Source: Evansella cellulosilytica DSM 2522 (GTDB lineage: Bacteria > Bacillota > Bacilli > Bacillales > Salisediminibacteriaceae). From it: 64,000 nt of DNA. The stretch lies in assembly GCF_000177235.2 (NCBI RefSeq), contig NC_014829.1:1116001-1180000 (forward strand), written 5' to 3'. Under the pieces are notes generated by a model. The model was not told where the DNA came from and searched no databases. It saw only the letters and a program-made list of their open reading frames with translations. Both the position numbers and the translations under genes were made by a program. This document shows, one piece after another, positions 42,863 to 51,867 of the stretch. Positions within the stretch are counted from its first letter, which is position 1, and every line of letters begins with the position of its first letter.

Positions 42863-42905
42863 ATGGCACTTAACTATTTATCCTCTTCAGAAAGGAGGGA
42901 GTGTT

Positions 42906-44000
42906 TTGCAGCAAACTGCAGCTCCCGTAAAAAAACTAACAGATTGGTTAGAAAAAGAAGGCTATGACGGGATACTACTCAGAAAACGTCAAAACTTCTC
43001 GTGGATAACAGGAGGGAAGGTTAATCATATTGAAAATACAACTGAATATGGCGTAGCTGATTTATTGATTATCCCTAGGATTAACAAAAAGTATTGTTTT
43101 ACATCCAAAATGGAGTCGAGACGAATAATGGAAGAAGAGCTAAATGATTTTGACTTTGAATTAGTTGAATGCGAATGGTATGAGAGTATCATCCCTCTTA
43201 TTAGAAAGCATATAGAAGGAAAGATGATCGTCGGTGATTCGACTTTCCTCGGTCTAGAAGATGTTTCCTCAGAATTGGCGTATTTGCGAAGCCAACTATC
43301 GGAAACAGAAATTACTAACTATAAATGGCTCTGTCAAAAGGCTGCTGGGGCATTGGAAAATGTTTGCCATGAAATTAAACGTGGAATGACAGAGCACGAG
43401 ATTGCTGCACTTCTTGCACAAAAGGTAATGGAAGATGGTATTAATCCACAGGTCATTTTAGTTGCAACAGATGAAAGAATTTTTAATTACCGCCATCCGA
43501 TACCAACAGCAAAGAAACTTGAAAACTATGCAATGATCGTTATATGCGCAGAAAAGTTCGGCCTTGTTGCAAACTGTACGAGATTTGTCCACTTCGGAGA
43601 GTTGCCTGAAACGTTGAGAGAGAATACACAAAAGCTAGCGAAGATTGATATTACTATGAATATGGCAACGAAGCCTGGTGTTAGAATAAATGAAGTTTTT
43701 GAGAAAGGGCTACAAGCCTATGCGGAAGTAGGATTTCCAGAAGATTGGCGTTTTTTACATCAAGGAGGATTAACAGGGTTTGCACCGCGGGAGTTTTTAG
43801 CAAGCAGGGAGACAGATCATATTATCGTTAAAAACCAAGCGTTTGCTTGGAATCCAGCAATTCGCGGCATTAAATCAGAGGATACTATTTTTGTAGATGA
43901 AGAAGGTAATCAATTTCTGACGCATACAGGGAATTGGGTTTACATTGAAGTAGAGTACGATGGGAAAATCTATAAACGCCCAGATGTCCTTGTTCGTTAA
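42906..44000 (+). CDS. M24 (pita-bread fold) peptidase-like protein with altered metal site
   Basis: A 364-residue protein started at TTG 42906, with AAAGGAGGG 6 bp upstream; longer readings run through non-coding tandem repeats. Residues 1-130 form a creatinase/aminopeptidase-P N-terminal domain (LTDWLEKEGYDGILLRKRQNFSWITGG), and the rest is the M24 fold. Of the usual D-D-H-E-E ligands, the two Asp positions read ICAE (Cys214) and ANCTR (Asn223), and the first Glu region reads AWNP. His in RFLHQGG and Glu in SEDTIFVDEEG remain. Like creatinase, it may work without metals. It is first gene of an operon with GH2 and GH43. Confidence 0.75.
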   Translation: MQQTAAPVKKLTDWLEKEGYDGILLRKRQNFSWITGGKVNHIENTTEYGVADLLIIPRINKKYCFTSKMESRRIMEEELNDFDFELVECEWYESIIPLIRKHIEGKMIVGDSTFLGLEDVSSELAYLRSQLSETEITNYKWLCQKAAGALENVCHEIKRGMTEHEIAALLAQKVMEDGINPQVILVATDERIFNYRHPIPTAKKLENYAMIVICAEKFGLVANCTRFVHFGELPETLRENTQKLAKIDITMNMATKPGVRINEVFEKGLQAYAEVGFPEDWRFLHQGGLTGFAPREFLASRETDHIIVKNQAFAWNPAIRGIKSEDTIFVDEEGNQFLTHTGNWVYIEVEYDGKIYKRPDVLVR

Positions 44001-44054
44001 TAAAATTACTAGTTGAAATTATTAATCTATTAGTATAAAAAGGAGTGTTTCATA

Positions 44055-45833
44055 ATGTCTATACCACGTCCAGAATATCCACGCCCCCAGTTTGTTCGTG
44101 AGAAATGGATCAACTTAAACGGAGAGTGGCAGTTTGATTATGATGATGAAAACAAAGGGTTAGAAAACAAATGGTTTAAAAAAGAGCACAATCATTTTTC
44201 TAAAAAGATAAACGTACCTTTCAGCTATCAAAGTGAATTAAGTGGAATTGGAGAAACAGCCTTTCACGATTTAGTTTGGTATAAACGCAGCTTTACCGTA
44301 CCTGCTGATTGGGCAGGTCAGCGGATTCACCTACATTTTGGCGCTGTCGACTACCGTACATGGGTGTGGGTGAACGGGGAATTCGTTACATACCACGAAG
44401 GTGGTCACGTACCATTCCAAGCCGATATCACAGATGTACTTCTTGATGAAGAAAACGAAGTTGTCGTCCGTGTAGAAGATCCTTCCAAGGATTTAGATCA
44501 GCCTCGTGGTAAGCAGTATTGGGAAGAAAAATCAGAAGGGATATTTTATCTAAGAACAACAGGTATTTGGCAGACGGTATGGATAGAAGCAGTGCCAACG
44601 ACATTTTTAGAAAAAGTGAAAATGACGCCGGACATTGATAAAGATGAACTTACTGTAGAGTATGTTGTAAATGGAGGTAAGCCAGATTATCAACTTGAAA
44701 TCGAGATCATGTTTGATGGGAATCACGTGTCACATGATGTTATCCAGCTTACGACAAACAAGGGGACGCGCAGCATCCTACTCAACGACTTTAACGTTCA
44801 TGGTCCAGGTAGACTGTGGAGTCCGGAGAATCCTAACTTATATGATATTAACTTCCGTATCAAGGATGGATTGGACGTAGTAGATGAAGTGACTAGTTAT
44901 TTTGGGATGAGAAAGATCTCTATTGAAAATGGCATAGTCATGTTAAATAATCATCCGTACTATATGAAGCTCGTACTTGACCAAGGTTATTTTCCAACAG
45001 GAATGTTAACGCCTCCATCGGATGAAGATATAAAAAATGATATTAAGTTAACGAAAGAAATGGGATTCAATGGTGCGCGAAAGCACCAAAAAATTGAGGA
45101 TCCACGATACCTCTATTGGGCAGATAAACTTGGCATTCTCGTATGGGGAGAAATGGCCAACGCCTACACGTACACAAATGATGCTGTCCGTCGTATGACA
45201 GCAGAGTGGCAAGAAGCAGTAGAGCGTGACTACAATCATCCATCTATTGTTGCATGGGTACCAGTAAACGAAAGCTGGGGTGTGCCAAGGCTTCTAAGTG
45301 ACAAGCGCCAGCAAGACCATACTTTAGCAATGTATTATTTAACGAAATCATTAGACGCTACTCGCCTTGTTATTTCGAACGATGGCTGGGAGCATACGAA
45401 ATCGGATATGTGTACGATTCACGACTATGAAAGTGATAAAGAGGTACTCAAAGAGCGTTATAACACCGTTGAAAATATCATGAAGTCACTGCCAGGTAAC
45501 CGCCTTATTTATGTACCGGGCTATAAGTACGATGGGGAACCAATTCAAGTTACCGAATTTGGTGGTATTGCCTATAAGAAAAGTGACTGGGATGGGTGGG
45601 GTTATTCTGGTGCTACAAATGATAAAGACTTTGAAGAAAAATATTATAAAGTAGTATCGGCTATGCTCGAGTCTCCACTTGTTCAGGGCTTCTGTTATAC
45701 GCAATTAACCGATGTTGAACAAGAAATTAACGGGTTATTAACGTATGACCGTAAACCGAAAATCGACTTAGATATTATTAAGCAAATTAATGAAGGGCGT
45801 AAAATAAGACGATTCTCCACAGAGAAGGAGTGA
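44055..45833 (+). CDS. Glycoside hydrolase family 2 (beta-galactosidase-like)
   Basis: A 592-residue cytosolic enzyme. Residues 1-180 are the sugar-binding jelly roll (RPQFVREKWINLNGEWQF...HFGAVDYRTWVWVNGEF), 185-280 the immunoglobulin-like domain, and 285-590 the TIM barrel. The acid/base is Glu406 in VNESWG and the nucleophile Glu501 in TEFGG. The protein lacks a signal peptide and is shorter than LacZ, like many GH2 enzymes of pectin or arabinogalactan loci. A 6-bp gap to the following GH43 gene indicates one operon. Beta-galactosidase activity is suggested by nearby galKET but is not proven. Confidence 0.88.
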   Translation: MSIPRPEYPRPQFVREKWINLNGEWQFDYDDENKGLENKWFKKEHNHFSKKINVPFSYQSELSGIGETAFHDLVWYKRSFTVPADWAGQRIHLHFGAVDYRTWVWVNGEFVTYHEGGHVPFQADITDVLLDEENEVVVRVEDPSKDLDQPRGKQYWEEKSEGIFYLRTTGIWQTVWIEAVPTTFLEKVKMTPDIDKDELTVEYVVNGGKPDYQLEIEIMFDGNHVSHDVIQLTTNKGTRSILLNDFNVHGPGRLWSPENPNLYDINFRIKDGLDVVDEVTSYFGMRKISIENGIVMLNNHPYYMKLVLDQGYFPTGMLTPPSDEDIKNDIKLTKEMGFNGARKHQKIEDPRYLYWADKLGILVWGEMANAYTYTNDAVRRMTAEWQEAVERDYNHPSIVAWVPVNESWGVPRLLSDKRQQDHTLAMYYLTKSLDATRLVISNDGWEHTKSDMCTIHDYESDKEVLKERYNTVENIMKSLPGNRLIYVPGYKYDGEPIQVTEFGGIAYKKSDWDGWGYSGATNDKDFEEKYYKVVSAMLESPLVQGFCYTQLTDVEQEINGLLTYDRKPKIDLDIIKQINEGRKIRRFSTEKE

Positions 45834-45839
45834 GAGTGA

Positions 45840-47234
45840 ATGGGCTATAAAAATCCTGTCATTTCCATTCAAGGAATGGACCATGGTGATCCTGCGGTGT
45901 GCAAATATAACGGGAAGTATTACTTGTATCACACAGGACCTAGGGAAATTCGCGTGTATGAATCAGTAAATTTAATAGATTGGGAGCTGCAGGGGATAGC
46001 ACTACACGCTTCGGATGATCCAGATCATTGGGCACAAATCGGACTTTGGGCGCCAGAGATCATACACGAAAATGGCACCTTCTATATGTATGTAACTGCA
46101 GCACTTATGAATTCGGATGGTTCTGAAAACGATGACGTACGTCGCATCGGTGTTGCTACGAGTAAAAACCCATTGGGGCCATTCACGCTTGCACCCCAGC
46201 CGTTAACGGATGAGTGGTCTATTGACGCCCATCCTTTTAAAGACGAAGATGGCACTTATTATATGTTTTATAATGTTCGGAACGAGTATACGAGAGGACC
46301 GAATGGTGTGATAGGGACAGGAAATGTAGTAGACCGGATGGCGGATCTTACTAGTTTAAGTGGTAATCCTACGATGGTAGTCAAGCCAGAGCATCTTTGG
46401 GAAGGAAACAAGGACCATTCGTTTTTCTGGAATGAAGGTCCGTTTGTCCTGAAACGAAATGGAAAGTACTTTCAAATGTACAGTGCTGGTTTTTTCGGAG
46501 ATGATACGTATGGCGTCTACTATGCTACTTCTGATACGCCAAAAGGTGAGGGCGGCATGGAAGATACAAGCTGGTCGAAATGGGGGGATGGCGAGCCAAT
46601 TCTTAGAACGAATGAGGCTTGTCTTGGCCCCGGTCACCATGTCGTTGTAAAAGGCCCGGATGGAGTAGGTGATTACATTATTTATCATGGATACGAGCCT
46701 GGTGAGAATGTACGAGAACGGAGAGTTCGAGTAGGACGCTTTCGGTGGAATGGAGATAACATTTGGCTCGAGCCCCCTAGCTTAGACACACTCCCAACAC
46801 CTACGATGCCAACGTTCGATGGCAGGTTTTTACCTTCCATTTCTCAAATTAACGAACAGTTACTTAAGCACATGTACGAGAATTATTTTTTTGAAACGAA
46901 TGTGCGTACTGGTGGGAAAAGTGCTTCTGGCGATGCCTGCTATGTTGATGAAGCGAATGCGGTGCGCTGGATCATCGACCCTAAGGAGAAAACAGTGAAG
47001 ATTTACGCTGTAAAAGGTGGGGAGGAAATGGCTAATAATACAGTTGCTTTACAAGCGAATTTTAATGAAGAAGCCTACCATCTTTTCCAAGTAGAAAAAC
47101 GTGGAAGTGTGCTGAAAATCTTTTTGAATAAACTCCTTGTGGCAGAAGTGGACAGTGGTTTTTCTGAAGGAAAAGGAATCGTGAGGGTGAATGAAGGGAA
47201 AGTGGCCGGTACAATCCTGACCAAATTACCTTAA
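45840..47234 (+). CDS. Cytosolic GH43 glycosidase (arabinofuranosidase/galactosidase-type)
   Basis: A 464-residue enzyme without signal peptide. Residues about 10-310 form the GH43 propeller with GDPAVCKYNGKYYLY (Asp base), SIDAHPF (pKa-modulating Asp) and NEGPFVLK (Glu acid). Residues about 330-464 are a LamG-like sandwich (FFETNVRTG...YHLFQVEKRGSVLKIFLNKLLVAEVDSG). Only distantly similar to the two exported GH43 enzymes, it most likely removes single sugars from imported oligosaccharides. AGAAGGAGTG precedes the ATG. Confidence 0.88.
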   Translation: MGYKNPVISIQGMDHGDPAVCKYNGKYYLYHTGPREIRVYESVNLIDWELQGIALHASDDPDHWAQIGLWAPEIIHENGTFYMYVTAALMNSDGSENDDVRRIGVATSKNPLGPFTLAPQPLTDEWSIDAHPFKDEDGTYYMFYNVRNEYTRGPNGVIGTGNVVDRMADLTSLSGNPTMVVKPEHLWEGNKDHSFFWNEGPFVLKRNGKYFQMYSAGFFGDDTYGVYYATSDTPKGEGGMEDTSWSKWGDGEPILRTNEACLGPGHHVVVKGPDGVGDYIIYHGYEPGENVRERRVRVGRFRWNGDNIWLEPPSLDTLPTPTMPTFDGRFLPSISQINEQLLKHMYENYFFETNVRTGGKSASGDACYVDEANAVRWIIDPKEKTVKIYAVKGGEEMANNTVALQANFNEEAYHLFQVEKRGSVLKIFLNKLLVAEVDSGFSEGKGIVRVNEGKVAGTILTKLP

Positions 47235-47292
47235 TTAGTAAATATCCTAGGGCGAATAAGGCCTTGGACCTGTTAGAAAATGGATCATGAAA

Positions 47293-47326
47293 ACGGTTCT
47301 TGTTAGTAGATGGCTAATAAGGACCG
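47293..47326. repeat. Degenerate inverted-pair ACGGTTCTT repeat
   Basis: ACGGTTCTTGTTAG pairs with CTAATAAGGACCGT around TAGATGG, about 60 bp after the GH43 stop. It may help terminate the operon. Confidence 0.65.
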
Positions 47327-47364
47327 TCTCAATTAGCCTTTTGATTGGCTAACGAGAACCGTCC

Positions 47365-47713
47365 GGAACCGCTGAAAAAGTGTAAAAATTAATATATTGA
47401 TGCATTATTATTCAAAGTACCTAATTAGAGAAAGAGTTGATGAGACCTGAGCAAACGAGGTAACTGTCTCTTCCTCTACGAGCATATGCTTTGAAGCGTA
47501 TCCGTCGAGACAACTCGTAGCATTAGCGACGAAGCGACGCTCGTTCCTGCGGGAGAAAGGGCAGGGGTGAGACTACGTAGATGCAAAGCATCAAGGAGGC
47601 TCACCAGCCGCCCGCGGAAAGCGAGTTTGCATAGGTCTCTTCAACCCCTATATTCTAATAACCTTATATTTATTAGGGGGCTCTCTAAATGCAAGTACTT
47701 TTTCACTGGTTCC
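47365..47713. mobile_element. MITE-like element, copy 3 (349 bp)
   Basis: Ends GGAACCGCTGAAAAAGTG and (complement of right) GGAACCAGTGAAAAAGTA, with the same inner module as copy 1. It is flanked by GAACCGTCC at 47356-47364 and 47714-47722; outside these the host unit reads GGCTAACGA on the left and CCGTTAGC on the right. Confidence 0.75.
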
Positions 47714-47734
47714 GAACCGTCCCCGTTAGCTATG

Positions 47735-47788
47735 ACTTAATTAAATATATTAATTAAGTTTTACAGATTTTATATCGTGCTGTATAAT
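47735..47788 (+). promoter_or_regulatory. gal operon promoter with palindromic operator
   Basis: TTTACA (47760-47765), 17 bp, TATAAT (47783-47788). Immediately upstream is a perfect 25-bp palindrome with arms ACTTAATTAA and TTAATTAAGT around ATATA (47735-47759), a likely site for the ROK protein encoded at the operon end. Confidence 0.7.
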
Positions 47789-47853
47789 ATGTAGTAATAA
47801 TATGGTTAATTTATAGATACTTTATTAAATAATTTAATTTAGAGGTGTGGGAT

Positions 47854-49026
47854 ATGGAGAAAGTGTATTTAAGGAATTTATTCTTTAACGTATTTAAAGA
47901 AAATGAAGGGTTAAGATTTTTCTTTGCTCCTGGACGTGTGAACTTAATTGGTGAGCATACGGATTATAATGGTGGTTTAGTATTTCCGTGTGCGTTAAGT
48001 GTTGGAACGTATGCGGTTGTAAAGGAAAGAGACGATGATCTCGTCCGACTTTATTCAGAAAATTTTCCGGAAGTAGGTGTCGTTACCTTCAAGCTAAGTC
48101 AACTAGAAAAAAACAAGGAGCATGAGTGGGCTAATTATTGTAAAGGTGTGCTTGCGACGATGGAAAAGCATGGGTACAAGGGTTCTAACGGTTTTGATGC
48201 TGTTGTTTATGGCAACATTCCAAACGGGGCAGGATTATCGTCTTCTGCTTCTATTGAACTAGTGACAGCTGTCCTTTGGGATGCGCTTCAACAGTTCAAC
48301 GTGGATCGTGTGAAGCTTGTTCAATATGCGCAAGAGGCGGAGAACGATTATATCGGTGTGAATTGCGGTATTATGGACCAGTTTGCCATTAGTATGGGCA
48401 AGGAAGAGCATGCGATTTTACTAGATTGTAATACGTTAGATTACGAGTATGCACCTGCCAAGCTGAATGGGGTGAAGCTCGTCATAGCAAATACAATGAA
48501 GCAAAGAGGATTGGCAGATTCCAAATACAATGAAAGACGTGCACAGTGTGAACGTGCAGTAGCAGAACTGAATCAATCTGAGGAAGTGAGCATTGATCAT
48601 TTATGTAGCTTAACACCAGCGCAGTTCGAAGCGGTACAGCATCATATAGCAGATCCTGTTGTCTTAAAAAGAGCACGCCATGCTGTCTATGAAAATGCGA
48701 GAACGAAGCTGGCAGTAGAAAAACTAAATGAAGGAAATGTCTCCGGCTTCGGTCAGCTGATGAATGAATCCCACGTTTCTTTACGAGATGATTATGAAGT
48801 AACTGGGAAGCATCTAGATGCGCTAGTAGAAGCAGCTTGGGAAGAAGACGGTGTTTTAGGCTCAAGGATGACCGGAGCTGGGTTCGGCGGCTGTACAGTG
48901 AGCTTAATAAAAGAAGAAAACTTAGAAGAAATAGTGAAAAGAATAGAAGAACGTTATAAACAAAAAACGAATGTAACACCCGAGTTTTATATCGTTAATA
49001 TTGGAAGCGGGGCAGCAGAATTCTAG
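47854..49026 (+). CDS. galK: Galactokinase
   Basis: A 390-residue GHMP kinase that phosphorylates galactose to galactose-1-phosphate. The galactokinase signature GRVNLIGEHTDYNGG is near the N-terminus, the ATP loop is PNGAGLSSSAS and the third GHMP motif GSRMTGAGFGGC is near the C-terminus. ATG 47854 is chosen because AGAGGTG (47841-47847) overlaps the alternative GTG. It is first of galK-galE-galT-ROK and directly follows a regulated promoter. Confidence 0.95.
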   Translation: MEKVYLRNLFFNVFKENEGLRFFFAPGRVNLIGEHTDYNGGLVFPCALSVGTYAVVKERDDDLVRLYSENFPEVGVVTFKLSQLEKNKEHEWANYCKGVLATMEKHGYKGSNGFDAVVYGNIPNGAGLSSSASIELVTAVLWDALQQFNVDRVKLVQYAQEAENDYIGVNCGIMDQFAISMGKEEHAILLDCNTLDYEYAPAKLNGVKLVIANTMKQRGLADSKYNERRAQCERAVAELNQSEEVSIDHLCSLTPAQFEAVQHHIADPVVLKRARHAVYENARTKLAVEKLNEGNVSGFGQLMNESHVSLRDDYEVTGKHLDALVEAAWEEDGVLGSRMTGAGFGGCTVSLIKEENLEEIVKRIEERYKQKTNVTPEFYIVNIGSGAAEF

Positions 49027-49069
49027 ATAGTAGGAATTCAAACTAAAGAATATTGAAGGAGTGGGGAAA

Positions 49070-50059
49070 ATGGCAGTATTAGTATGCGGTGGTGCAGGTT
49101 ACATTGGCAGTCATGCCGTAGCTGACTTATTGGACCGTGGAGAACAAGTAGTCGTCCTCGATAATTTACAAACAGGCCATGAAAAAGGGGTGTTAGAGGC
49201 TGCAAGTTTTTATCATGGTGATTTGCGAAATGAAGCAGTGTTAGATCGTGTTTTTCAAGAAAACGAAGTCGATTCCGTTCTCCATTTTGCGGCAGACTCT
49301 CTTGTCGGTGTCAGTATGGAAAAACCACTTGAGTATTACGAAAACAATGTTTATGGAGCGATATGTCTACTGAAAAAAATGAAAGAGTACGGTGTGAAGC
49401 ATATTGTGTTTTCTTCGACAGCGGCAACGTATGGGGAACCAGAAAGTGTACCGATTCTAGAAACTGACAAAACAGCGCCAACGAACCCATATGGAGAAAC
49501 GAAGCTAGCGATTGAGAGGTTGCTGAAATGGTGCGATGAGGCTTATGGGATCAAACATGTTATTTTACGTTATTTTAACGTGGCTGGTGCCCATCCAACG
49601 TATGATATCGGTGAAGATCATCAACCAGAAACGCATCTCATACCAATTGTGCTACAGGTTGCGCTAGGACAACGAGATGCAATTAAAATATTCGGAGACG
49701 ATTATCCGACAGAGGACGGATCATGTATTCGCGACTATATTCATGTTTCCGATCTAATTCATGCCCATTTACTCGCTCTAGACCACCTCCGATGTGACAA
49801 GGACAGTGACATTTTTAATTTAGGGAATGGCAACGGATTTAGTGTAAAACAGGTGATTGACGCGGTGGAAACAGTGACCGGAAAGACAATTCAACGAGTA
49901 GTCGAAGGGAGAAGACCAGGTGATCCTGCTATTCTCATTGCTTCCTCCACAAAAGCAGCTGAAAAATTAGGATGGAAGCCTATTTACACAAGTTTAGAGG
50001 ACATCATTAGCACAGCTTGGAAATGGCAGCAAGCCCATCAAAATGGGTATGGAAAATAG
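49070..50059 (+). CDS. galE: UDP-glucose 4-epimerase
   Basis: A 329-residue short-chain dehydrogenase-type epimerase that interconverts UDP-galactose and UDP-glucose. NAD fold CGGAGYIGSHA at the N-terminus, SSTAATYG, and the catalytic Y-x-x-x-K in NPYGETKLAIE are all present, and RDYIHVSDL and LGNGNGFSV follow. The ATG at 49070 has AAGGAG upstream; the GTG at 49061 abuts that site. The following 213 bp before galT hold no gene I can support. Confidence 0.95.
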   Translation: MAVLVCGGAGYIGSHAVADLLDRGEQVVVLDNLQTGHEKGVLEAASFYHGDLRNEAVLDRVFQENEVDSVLHFAADSLVGVSMEKPLEYYENNVYGAICLLKKMKEYGVKHIVFSSTAATYGEPESVPILETDKTAPTNPYGETKLAIERLLKWCDEAYGIKHVILRYFNVAGAHPTYDIGEDHQPETHLIPIVLQVALGQRDAIKIFGDDYPTEDGSCIRDYIHVSDLIHAHLLALDHLRCDKDSDIFNLGNGNGFSVKQVIDAVETVTGKTIQRVVEGRRPGDPAILIASSTKAAEKLGWKPIYTSLEDIISTAWKWQQAHQNGYGK

Positions 50060-50272
50060 GCATAGCTTCGTGAAAGCAGCAGTTGCATCATTTTTTAAAA
50101 GGCGATGTTAATTATTGCAGTAAAAACAGAATGAGCTAATGCTCGCACAGCGTTTTTCCTGAAGAAGCTTAAGCAATGCCCGAGACAAGCGAGCTTCCAG
50201 CGCAGTGATCAACGACTAGTTTTAACATAGCTTTAAAAAAGCAGTTGTAAGATTATGAATGGAGGTTATAAG

Positions 50273-51805
50273 ATGTATGCATCGATCGATCAGCTTATTG
50301 AAAAACTGTTGGAATACGGCATTGATAAATCTCTGATTAGCCGTGAAGACAAGGATTATTGCCGGAACAATTTAATTGATAGCTTAGGGATACACGAAAT
50401 TAACCCTGTTCCTAATATGGAGAAAGCAGGGCTGGAGGATGTAAATTCTGCTCCTGAGATATTAAATGGGATACTAGATTGGGCAAATGAGAACGGACGA
50501 CTTGAGAACAATTCTGTGACAGAGCGCGATTTACTTGATACAAGGTTAATGGCGGCTTTGACGGGGCGTCCATCTGAAATTGTCGCTACTTTTAATGAAT
50601 TGGAAAAAATGCAAGGGCCAGAAAAGGCGACGGAGTGGTTTTATCAATTTTGTAAAGATGTGCACTATATTAGGCAAGACCGGATCAGCAAAAATGTGAT
50701 ATGGGAAGCGGACACTCTATACGGAGATATGCAAATGACGATCAACTTGTCGAAGCCGGAAAAGGACCCGAAAGAGATTGCTGCGGCAAAAGCTATTCAA
50801 AAGTCAAATTATCCACTGTGTGTGCTTTGTAAGGAAAACGTTGGCTATGCAGGACGACTAGATCATCCCGCGCGGCAAAATTTACGAACGATTCCTGTTC
50901 AATTGTGTGGAGAGGAATGGCGACTTCAGTTTTCCCCATATGTGTACTATCATGAGCACGCCATCGTGTTTTCTGAAAAACATGAGCCTATGAAAATCAG
51001 TGAAGCAACGTTTAAACGACTGCTCGATTTCGTAGAGCGATTTCCGCATTATTTTGTAGGATCGAATGCGGACTTGCCGATTGTTGGTGGCTCTATTTTA
51101 ACCCATGATCATTACCAAGGTGGAAATCACAAGTTTCCAATAGAGGTTGCAGCAGAAGAGGAAACATTTCGCCTTGCTTCGTTTGGTGACGATGTTCAGG
51201 TTGCAATCGTGAAATGGCCAATGAGTGTGCTGAGAATTACGAGTGAGGATAAGGAGAAGGTGAAACGAGTTGCCAGCCATATTCTTGAAAAATGGAAGGT
51301 GTATAACGACGAGTCTGTCGGGATTTATTCTCACACTGGCAATACTCCACATCATACAGTTACTCCAATTGCTCGTAGAAAGAGCGTGCAATTCCAAATG
51401 GACGTTGTTTTAAGAAATAACCGTACGAGTGAAGAGCATCCGATGGGAATTTTCCATCCACATCAAGAGGTTCATCACATTAAGAAGGAAAATATAGGAC
51501 TCATTGAAGTGATGGGACTTGCGGTTTTACCTGGGCGGTTAGTGCATGAAATGAACCTATTAGAGTCTGCTATACTTTCTGGTAGAATGGAAGAAGTGAT
51601 TAGCGAGACAGAGGAAATTTCGAAGCACGGAGAGTGGGCAAAGCAATTTGTCGAAAAATACGATACGATAAACGAAGAAAATTGTAAAGAAATATTACAA
51701 AACGAAATTGGCAAAGTGTTTGCTACTGTCCTTGAGCACGCAGGAGTTTTCAAGCGAGATGAACAGGGACAGAAGGCGTTCCGTAAGTTTGTTAAGAGCT
51801 TATAA
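50273..51805 (+). CDS. galT: UDP-glucose:hexose-1-phosphate uridylyltransferase (Gram-positive type)
   Basis: A 510-residue enzyme of the class II GalT group typical of Firmicutes, transferring UMP between glucose-1-phosphate and galactose-1-phosphate. The active-site region reads GGSILTHDHYQGGNHKFP. The start ATG 50273 follows GGAGGT; the ATG at 50255 is upstream of that site. With galK and galE it completes the Leloir pathway. The ROK regulator gene follows 62 bp later. Confidence 0.95.
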   Translation: MYASIDQLIEKLLEYGIDKSLISREDKDYCRNNLIDSLGIHEINPVPNMEKAGLEDVNSAPEILNGILDWANENGRLENNSVTERDLLDTRLMAALTGRPSEIVATFNELEKMQGPEKATEWFYQFCKDVHYIRQDRISKNVIWEADTLYGDMQMTINLSKPEKDPKEIAAAKAIQKSNYPLCVLCKENVGYAGRLDHPARQNLRTIPVQLCGEEWRLQFSPYVYYHEHAIVFSEKHEPMKISEATFKRLLDFVERFPHYFVGSNADLPIVGGSILTHDHYQGGNHKFPIEVAAEEETFRLASFGDDVQVAIVKWPMSVLRITSEDKEKVKRVASHILEKWKVYNDESVGIYSHTGNTPHHTVTPIARRKSVQFQMDVVLRNNRTSEEHPMGIFHPHQEVHHIKKENIGLIEVMGLAVLPGRLVHEMNLLESAILSGRMEEVISETEEISKHGEWAKQFVEKYDTINEENCKEILQNEIGKVFATVLEHAGVFKRDEQGQKAFRKFVKSL

Positions 51806-51867
51806 ACGACTATCGTTTGCCTAACAGAGTAGCAGTTTCCGATGTGTAATTTAAAGGAGTCAGAGAT

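Noticed and set aside
42759-42905. 49-codon N-terminal extension of the M24-type protein
   Set aside because: Encoded by 21-bp tandem repeats with no ribosome site, whereas AAAGGAGGG stands before TTG 42906.
48482-48979. Minus-strand frame of 165 codons inside galK
   Set aside because: An antisense shadow of galK, Leu/Ser-rich with no ribosome site; galK itself is complete and conserved.
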